Origin: Methanohalobium sp046546175
Lineage (GTDB): Archaea > Halobacteriota > Methanosarcinia > Methanosarcinales > Methanosarcinaceae
DNA: 12,030 bases
Reading direction: 5' to 3'
Assembly (NCBI RefSeq): GCF_046546175.1
Contig: NZ_JBKGYF010000054.1
Coordinates: 1 to 12,030 of the forward strand
The translations under genes were made by a program, and so were the position numbers. Positions 6,571 to 12,030 of this stretch are shown one piece after another; position 1 is the first letter of the stretch; each line of letters opens with the position of its first letter. The notes under the pieces are model-generated. The model was not told the origin of the DNA. It did no database searches and worked only from the letters and a program-made list of their open reading frames with translations.

Positions 6571-8466
6571 ATGAAAGAGGATGATAAATCTAGAGAGGAA
6601 TTACTAAAAGACTTGAACGAACTTCAGAATGAAATTACCAGATTGAAAAAGAAAGAAAAACATTTGGAAGAGTTTAAAAATATTTTTGTTGAGGCTGAAA
6701 ATTTAGCTCATCTTGGAAGCTGGGTCTGGGATATTGAGAATGACCGATTAACACTGTCTTCTGGATTCCAGCATATACTGGGATGTGAATTAGAGTACCC
6801 CGTATCTATGAATGACCTTTTATCAACAGCTTATCCTGATGATGTATCAGATATAAGTAAAAAATTAAAGGGGGCTCTAGACAACCCGGATGATGTTGAG
6901 CATATTGTTGAGCACCGCTTTATCCATCAATCAACTGGTGAAATACGATATTTAAAAGCATACGGCAGGTTGGTGAGAAACGAGGAAGACAAACCAGCCT
7001 AGATGTATGGAGCATCACAGGATATAACCGAGCATAAACTTGCGGATAAAAAATTACTTTTAATGAAAAATGTGGTTGAATCATCTGTAAATGCTCTGGC
7101 TATTTCTGATTTGGATGGATACCTGACCTATGTAAACCCTGAATTTTTGAAGATTTTGAATTATGACAGTGAATCAGAAGTTATTGGAATGCATGTGTCT
7201 GAATTCTGGCAGGAGAGTGAAAATGTATGGGATATTATCTAGGAATTGCATGAGGTAGGTAACTGGGAAGGGGAATTGAAACACAAATGTGGCGATGGTT
7301 CTATTGTTGACGTCTATGCTTCAGCAAGTCAGGTGGCTGATGAATCTGGAAAAACCACTGCCTTGATGGCATCTTTTGTTGATATTACTGAGAGTAAACA
7401 TGCACAGGTGAAATTAAGAAAATCTGAGAAAGAAAAAAGTGCCATTCTTGATTCCACTTCAGAATTGGTGGTATATCAGGACACGGGTTGTAAAGTAATC
7501 TGGTGCAACAGAGCTGCAGGTGGTTCTGTAGGTGCCAAATCAGATGATCTGATAGGCCGCTATTGCTACGAAATCTGGCATCAAAGGAAAACTCCCTGTG
7601 AAAACTGTCCTGTGGAAAGGTCAATTAAAACCGGGAAACATGAAAAGGAAATAATAACATCTCCTGATGGTAGAATATGGCGAGTTAAAGCAGACCCGGC
7701 AAAAGATTTGAAAGGCAATATAATCGGTGCTATTGAAGTAGCTGAAAATATTACAGACAAGGTCAAAGCAGAAGAAAAAACCAGAGAATATGCTAAAGAA
7801 CTTGAAAAAATTAATAATGAATTGGAAGAGCGTGTTGTTGAAAGAACAAGGGCTTTAAAAAAAGCAGAAGAGTTGAGAGAAAAGGAAATCCATCATCGTG
7901 TAAAAAATAACCTGCAGATAATATCCAATCTGCTAGAGCTTCAATCATCACATTTCAAGGATGAAAATGTAATCAAAGCATTCAAAGAATCACAAAACCG
8001 TGTGATATCAATGGCACTTGCTCATGAAAACCTGTACAAATCAACTGATCTGGAGAACATCAAATTTGATGATTATGTTATGAATCTGATGGACTATCTG
8101 ATAAATGTGTATCAGAAAGATACAACTATTTCCACGAATATCGATATAGATCATGTTTATTTTAATATTGATACAATTGTGCCACTTGGTATGATTATCA
8201 ATGAATTGATTTCAAATTCACTGAAATATGCATTTTTTGATGTTGATTATGGCAAAATCGCTATTGAACTTGACAGAAACAATAAAAGTCATACATTAAT
8301 TGTAGAGGATAATGGCTGTTGATTACCCCATAATTTTGATTTTAAAGAATCCGATACACTTGGTCTGCAACTTGTCAATGCACTTGTGGAACAGATTAAT
8401 GGTGATATTGAACTGGATAATAGTAATGGGTCAAAATTTACAATTATGTTTGATGTTAAACATTAA
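6571..8466 (+). pseudogene. Three-PAS HisKA_2 sensor histidine kinase interrupted by TAG, TAG and TGA in one frame
   Basis: One frame of 631 codons encodes a soluble sensor kinase of the methanogen type. It has an N-terminal coiled coil (3-40), PAS1 (~45-155), PAS2 (~164-280), PAS3 (~285-395), a coiled coil (395-437), HisKA_2 with EIHHRVKNNLQII (His441/442, the second likely phosphorylated), and HATPase_c (~530-631) with N box NELISNSLKYAF and G2 box TLGLQLV. It would autophosphorylate and signal to an unknown regulator. TAG interrupts at 7000-7002 (codon 144, KPA-MYG) and 7240-7242 (codon 224, DII-ELHEVGNW). TGA at 8320-8322 (codon 584) replaces the conserved second Gly of the DNGxG box. No frameshift is seen. 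The TAGs could be pyrrolysine codons; the TGA is most simply a nonsense mutation that kills ATP binding. The start is ATG 6571 rather than TTG 6568, because AGGT is well spaced. Confidence 0.82.
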
Positions 8467-8589
8467 CCTTGACCTTTATTAAGTTTCATTACAAATTATT
8501 GTTTAATGCATTCAACCCAATAATCAAACTATGCTGCGCAAATTATTATACTATCCATCAATTAACTATAACCGAGGGATTGTGAACAT
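8467..8589. other. Spacer before the HAD gene with a possible promoter
   Basis: A/T-rich and without coding signs. AAATTATTATACT (about 8541-8553) is a weak TATA candidate. GAGG near 8573-8576 could serve as a loosely spaced ribosome binding site for ATG 8590. Confidence 0.35.
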
Positions 8590-9231
8590 ATGTTAAAAGC
8601 TTTGATATTTGATTTGGATGGTGTGCTGGTAAATTCAATGCCCTATCATGTGGAAGCAATGAAAGTTGCTTTTGATAATATTGGAGAGCGGATTAACAAA
8701 CAGGATATCTATGAGCATGAAGGGTCAAGGACAGTTGATATCGTACGTGACCTGTTAATAAAAGCTAACAAAAATCCTGAATCATACAATCTTGAAGATA
8801 TTATATATCAGTATAAACAGGAATTCAACAAAATCTCCAGACTGGAACCATTTAGAGGGTTAAAAGATGTCTTGTACACACTAAAAAATAAATATCATTT
8901 ATGTGTCGTATCCGGTGCCGAGGAATCCATTGTACTTGACATACTTGAAAAATTGTATCCTGATGTATTCGATATAATCATCACAGCAAAAGATGTAGAA
9001 GACGGAAAACCTAACCCTGAGCCCTATTTAAAAGCGATTGAAAAATTAGGTGTAGAAAAGGATGAATGTATTGTTTTTGAAAATGCGGTTCTTGGTGTCG
9101 AATCTGCAAAAAGGGCTGGATTATACTGTGTAGCAATTCCGACCTATATTGACAGAAATAAGCTTGAGAAAGCAGATATAATCGTGGACGGCCATGATAT
9201 GTTGAAACAATATCTGCTCAATCGTAAATGA
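8590..9231 (+). CDS. HAD-superfamily hydrolase, beta-phosphoglucomutase/phosphatase-like
   Basis: Cytoplasmic 213 aa HAD subfamily IA enzyme with an alpha-helical cap. Motif I is FDLDGVLVNS, with the nucleophile Asp at residue 8 and the acid/base Asp at 10. The cap follows (about 15-85). Motif II is VVSGAEES with its Ser, motif III is the Lys in DGKPNPEPYL, and motif IV is VFENAVLGVESAKRAG. Family members dephosphorylate small phosphorylated metabolites or, in the PGM branch, move a phosphate on a sugar. Motif IV is usually ED or DD; here the second acid is Asn, which may weaken magnesium binding. The length is normal and the frame intact. It is a lone gene, convergent with the S-layer gene. 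The substrate cannot be inferred; phosphoglycolate phosphatase-like activity is as likely as mutase activity. Confidence 0.9.
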   Translation: MLKALIFDLDGVLVNSMPYHVEAMKVAFDNIGERINKQDIYEHEGSRTVDIVRDLLIKANKNPESYNLEDIIYQYKQEFNKISRLEPFRGLKDVLYTLKNKYHLCVVSGAEESIVLDILEKLYPDVFDIIITAKDVEDGKPNPEPYLKAIEKLGVEKDECIVFENAVLGVESAKRAGLYCVAIPTYIDRNKLEKADIIVDGHDMLKQYLLNRK

Positions 9232-9251
9232 TATTATAAATAAAGAAAAAG

Positions 9252-9269
9252 AGGAGTTGTGTTACTCCT
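9252..9269. terminator. Bidirectional terminator hairpin between convergent genes
   Basis: AGGAGT (9252-9257) pairs with ACTCCT (9264-9269) around a 6-base loop. On the minus strand it is followed by a T-rich tail (CTTTTTCTTTATTT), and on the plus strand by TTTATTTCT. It ends just before the S-layer stop codon (9270-9272) and probably serves both the HAD and the S-layer transcripts. Confidence 0.6.
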
Positions 9270-11855
9270 TTATTTCTGGCGTTTTCTGAACAGATAGGCA
9301 ATAGTGAGTATCGCAATCAATCCGAACACACCAATTCCCGGTGCTTCACTGGGTGTAACTGTATAGGTACCGGTCTGACCATCAACTTCAACTGAGTAAT
9401 TTCCAGGTTCGTTTTCTGTGTGTGTAAATTCTACTGTTGTAGAATTATTTGCACCCAGAGTGATTTGCTCCGAATCTTCCATGGTTCCGTTGACCATTAG
9501 TTCCACGGTGTAATCGCCTTCCATATTGCCTGTATTGGTTGCAGTAACCGCTATTGTAACCGCATTACCGGCTTTAACTTCAGATGGTGATATCGCCAAG
9601 TCTGAAATACTAAATCGTGCACCGGATTCAAGTATTTCTATATTTGCTTCAGCATCCTGGTATCCATCTTTGGATGCGGTTATTTTATGGACACCCGGAT
9701 CAGTTGTTGTATAGTTTATTGTTCCGTCTTCTGATGTTTCACCAATTGATTCATCATCGTAGGTAATCTCTGCATCTTCTATAGGTTCGTTTCCTATTGC
9801 CTCGGTTACATTTATGGTTATTGAGTCACCTGCAAATATGTCATCAGGTGATACATCAATACCCATTCTGTTCTCCTGTGGACCTACTACTTCTATTTCT
9901 TTGCTTGCAGAGACAAATCCCTGTTTTTCAGCGGTGATTGTAAATGTACCTGTTTCATCAGCAGTATATTCAACAGTACCTTCCCTTGTGGTAGTTCCTA
10001 TAGTTTCGTCATCAATTCTTACAGTGGCATCCTGTACAGTTGCACCGCGTGAGTTTATAGTTATATTAACAGTTGAATCCTGTGTGATGGTATCAGGTAT
10101 ATCTATAGATAGTTCATCACCGACACCGGTAGTAACTTCAACAAATGGGTAGTATATTACAGTACTTGAATCTGCAACCTTAAATTTGATATTATTCATT
10201 ATATCGATGGAGTCATCCTGACCAAGGGTTATAGAATCGTCATTGCTCATTGTAATTTCAGATGCACTGACAGTGTCAACTTCCATCTTTCCATAATTGT
10301 CACCTTCATTAACTTCGGTATAATCCTCTGAAATCTGGAATACACCTTCTACAAACACAGCGTTTGTTTCGGTACCTCTGAATATGTTTTCAAAATTCAC
10401 AGCGATAATCGGTACATCATCAGCAGACCCCAGATCTTTTTCATAAACATAGGTGTCGTCCCCTGAAACAACTCCGCTGTCTACCTGTTCACCATTTTTA
10501 TGTAATTCCACAAAAACACTGTCACCTTCAAGGTCGACTTCTACGATGCGAAGCTTATATCCTTCTTCAAGTATAAGTGATGAACCTGAAAAGGTAGATT
10601 TGGTTTCATCATCGTCAATCAGAACTTTTGACAGCTGTCCATCAGACATCAGACTTACATCTTCATCAGCAAATTCTGTATCATCGGTGTATCCTGCAAA
10701 ATATTTCTCAGCCATGAAACCAATGACTTCGTAGGTGTTGAAATCACCAAATTCAAATCTTACTTCAGCAGGTTGAGTTGTATATACAAGTTCCCCGTCG
10801 TCTATACTTCTTCCATCACGTGTAATTTCAATGGATTCTGTTTTTATACCTTCATCGATATCGTAATAGAATCCTTCAAAGTTTAAGGGAGTCCATTCAA
10901 AGGTTTCATTTTCCGTAACAGTTCCACGGAGTTCGTATGTTCCTGGTTCTGATATGTCCACAAACGGGCCAAATCTAAGCGTGTCATCATCTGCAACAAT
11001 GAAATTGAGTTTACCCATTATGCTGATAGTATCTCCCTGGTTAAGAGATATTGAATCGTCATTGCTCATTGTAATTTCAGATGCACTGACAGTGTCAACT
11101 TCCATCTTTCCATAATTGTCACCTTCATTAACTTCGGTATAATCCTCTGAAATCTGGAATACACCTTCTACAAACACAGCGTTTGTTTCGGTACCTCTGA
11201 ATATGTTTTCAAAATTCACAGCGATAATCGGTACATCATCTGCAGAACCTAAATCTTTTTCATAAGTATAGTAATCCCCTGCTGATACAATATCATTGTC
11301 TACCTCATCCCCGTTCTTTCTCAGCTCTACAAAAACACTGTCACCATTTAAATCAATTTCAATTATGTGAAGTGAATATCCTTCCTCAAGTTCAAGTTCT
11401 GAACCTGGGAAAAACGATTTACTGTCATCGGTGTCAGTTAAAACCTTTGCCAGTTGTCCATCAGACATCAGACTTACATCTTCATCAGCAAATTCTGTAT
11501 CATCTGTGTATCCTGCAAAATATCTCTCAGCCATGAAACCGATGACTTGATAGGAACCGAAACCGTTGTACTCAAAATCAGTTTCAATTGGTCTGGTTGT
11601 ATATTCCAGTTCACCCTCGCCTATATTCCTGTCGATGTCACTGATGGTCATTGTCTCAGAACTTTCGTTGGTGTCAAGGTCGTAATAGAATCCGGAATAA
11701 CTCATGGCTGTCCATGTATAATCTCGACTTAAGTTATCATCAGCATCCCATATCCTGTTACCTGTTGTATTGTCAGCAGCTGCAGACACACCCGCAGTAG
11801 CCAGCAATCCGATGATAAATAATACTGTAAGTATCAATTTACTGTACAATTTCAT
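9270..11855 (-). CDS. Acidic S-layer protein with two tandem Methanosarcina-type S-layer domains
   Basis: Secreted envelope protein of 861 aa, very rich in Asp and Glu, as in salt-adapted proteins. A signal peptide covers residues 1-~27 (KLILTVLFIIGLLATAG, then VSAAA). Two copies of the S-layer domain follow, at about 30-305 and 306-578, with an exact period of 273 residues. Then come two Ig/PEGA-like beta modules (about 578-662, 664-745), a CARDB-like module (about 747-832), and a C-terminal tail APGIGVFGLIAIL, a helix and FRKRQK. That tail resembles PGF-CTERM anchors processed by archaeosortase, or a plain membrane anchor. Several N-glycosylation sequons occur (NTT, NES, NET, NIT, NVT, NYT, NGT, NST, NYS). 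The frame begins at GTG 11864, but GGGAG is only one base from it and 10 bases from ATG 11855, so I choose the ATG. It may be the main S-layer protein or a paralogue. Confidence 0.93.
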   Translation of the reverse strand: MKLYSKLILTVLFIIGLLATAGVSAAADNTTGNRIWDADDNLSRDYTWTAMSYSGFYYDLDTNESSETMTISDIDRNIGEGELEYTTRPIETDFEYNGFGSYQVIGFMAERYFAGYTDDTEFADEDVSLMSDGQLAKVLTDTDDSKSFFPGSELELEEGYSLHIIEIDLNGDSVFVELRKNGDEVDNDIVSAGDYYTYEKDLGSADDVPIIAVNFENIFRGTETNAVFVEGVFQISEDYTEVNEGDNYGKMEVDTVSASEITMSNDDSISLNQGDTISIMGKLNFIVADDDTLRFGPFVDISEPGTYELRGTVTENETFEWTPLNFEGFYYDIDEGIKTESIEITRDGRSIDDGELVYTTQPAEVRFEFGDFNTYEVIGFMAEKYFAGYTDDTEFADEDVSLMSDGQLSKVLIDDDETKSTFSGSSLILEEGYKLRIVEVDLEGDSVFVELHKNGEQVDSGVVSGDDTYVYEKDLGSADDVPIIAVNFENIFRGTETNAVFVEGVFQISEDYTEVNEGDNYGKMEVDTVSASEITMSNDDSITLGQDDSIDIMNNIKFKVADSSTVIYYPFVEVTTGVGDELSIDIPDTITQDSTVNITINSRGATVQDATVRIDDETIGTTTREGTVEYTADETGTFTITAEKQGFVSASKEIEVVGPQENRMGIDVSPDDIFAGDSITINVTEAIGNEPIEDAEITYDDESIGETSEDGTINYTTTDPGVHKITASKDGYQDAEANIEILESGARFSISDLAISPSEVKAGNAVTIAVTATNTGNMEGDYTVELMVNGTMEDSEQITLGANNSTTVEFTHTENEPGNYSVEVDGQTGTYTVTPSEAPGIGVFGLIAILTIAYLFRKRQK
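10234..10421. repeat. 188-bp perfect direct repeat, copy in S-layer domain 2
   Basis: Every base equals 11053-11240, at an offset of 819 bp (273 codons). It encodes the shared block from PIIAVNFENIF through EVNEGDNYGKMEV to EITMSNDDS. Flanking parts of the two domains differ in many bases. Confidence 0.97.
11053..11240. repeat. 188-bp perfect direct repeat, copy in S-layer domain 1
   Basis: Partner of 10234-10421. A further near-identical block at the same 819-bp offset lies around 10637-10729 and 11456-11548, coding for the YFAGYTDDTEFADEDVSLM region. Confidence 0.97.
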
Positions 11856-11865
11856 ATTGTTCACA

Positions 11866-11870
11866 CTCCC
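11866..11870 (-). promoter_or_regulatory. Ribosome binding site of the S-layer gene
   Basis: GGGAG on the minus strand, 10 bases before ATG 11855 and almost touching GTG 11864. The spacing selects the ATG. Confidence 0.65.
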
Positions 11871-11940
11871 TTTAGGGGGAATTTAATTAAAATGGTTATA
11901 TTCTAAACTATTTTATAGTCTATAATTTACTAACTCCCCA

Positions 11941-11962
11941 ATAATATAAACTCCATATATGG
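11941..11962 (-). promoter_or_regulatory. Proximal TATA candidate and palindrome upstream of the S-layer gene
   Basis: GTTTATATTATT on the minus strand (plus 11940-11951) is TATA-like and would give a leader of about 65 bases. Next to it CCATATATGG (11953-11962) is a perfect 10-bp palindrome, possibly an operator or simply A/T-rich chance. Confidence 0.35.
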
Positions 11963-11975
11963 CAATAAACTTTTC

Positions 11976-12027
11976 GATGATTGTTGTATATAAAAGGAAA
12001 AGATGATTGTTGTATATAAAAGGAAAA
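11976..12027. repeat. Perfect 26-bp tandem repeat, each copy with a TATA box
   Basis: Bases 11976-12001 are repeated exactly at 12002-12027, and the array may continue past the window. Each unit contains TATATAAAAGG. On the minus strand this reads TTTTATATA (11987-11995 and 12013-12021), a good archaeal TATA box pointing to the S-layer gene, with a leader of about 105 bases from the nearer copy. On the plus strand it could serve a gene outside the window. Two boxes 26 bp apart suggest doubled or tandem promoters. Confidence 0.6.
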
Positions 12028-12030
12028 GGA

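Noticed and set aside
8320..8322. Selenocysteine or recoding at the kinase TGA
   Set aside because: Methanosarcinales are not known to use selenocysteine. The codon replaces a structural Gly, not a Cys, and no stem-loop is evident nearby.
9526..11732. Several plus-strand open frames opposite the S-layer gene
   Set aside because: Ser/Thr-rich shadows of an acidic repetitive coding sequence; the repeated pieces merely mirror the S-layer repeat.
11976..12027. Possible start of a CRISPR array
   Set aside because: The two 26-bp copies touch each other with no spacer and contain a TATA box.
1..12030. tRNA, rRNA or defence-system genes
   Set aside because: I looked for tRNA arms, rRNA-like GC-rich blocks, and toxin, restriction or Cas motifs and saw none apart from the TnpB nuclease.

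Overview
The window looks like low-GC chromosomal DNA from a halophilic or halotolerant methylotrophic methanogen of the Methanosarcinaceae (Methanohalobium, Methanosalsum, Methanohalophilus or Methanococcoides type; genus not determinable here). The main support is the hdrE-hdrD pair, encoding the membrane-bound cytochrome-b heterodisulfide reductase of cytochrome-containing methanogens, and a very acidic Methanosarcina-type S-layer protein with two tandem S-layer domains. Archaeal TATA boxes, a methanogen-style multi-PAS kinase and Trk genes agree with this. No intact gene in the window ends in TAG, as expected in a lineage that can read UAG as pyrrolysine.

Layout. 1-717 (+): the 3' part of a tnpB-like IS200/IS605 gene with two hairpins at its end, followed by the frameshifted C-terminal end of an unknown acidic gene (727-953). 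981-3004 (-): intact hdrE and hdrD, an operon with a TATA-rich leader containing two dyads. 3174-5276 (-): a nearly full-length but dead trkH-trkA potassium-uptake pair with many stops and frameshifts. 5338-5760 (-): an intact UspA stress protein. 5825-6364 (-): a broken PHP-domain fragment of a PolX-type polymerase, cut off at a 75-bp element with inverted ends (6365-6439). 6571-8466 (+): a three-PAS HisKA_2 sensor kinase whose single frame is interrupted by two TAG codons and one TGA. 8590-9231 (+): a HAD-family phosphatase or phosphomutase. 9270-11855 (-): the S-layer protein, convergent with the HAD gene and separated from it by a hairpin terminator. 11976-12027: a perfect 26-bp tandem repeat, each copy carrying a TATA box, upstream of the S-layer gene.

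Function. HdrDE is the terminal step of methanogenic respiration: it oxidises methanophenazine and reduces CoM-S-S-CoB. The S-layer protein forms the cell envelope. Much of the rest is decaying: Trk transporter, PolX fragment, kinase and unknown gene remnant. Two mobile-element traces lie beside the damage. I see no defence system, CRISPR array or biosynthetic cluster. The most unusual points are the kinase frame with two TAG codons (pyrrolysine readthrough or nonsense), the TnpB with a relocated RuvC glutamate, and the homogenised S-layer repeat with doubled promoter-like boxes.
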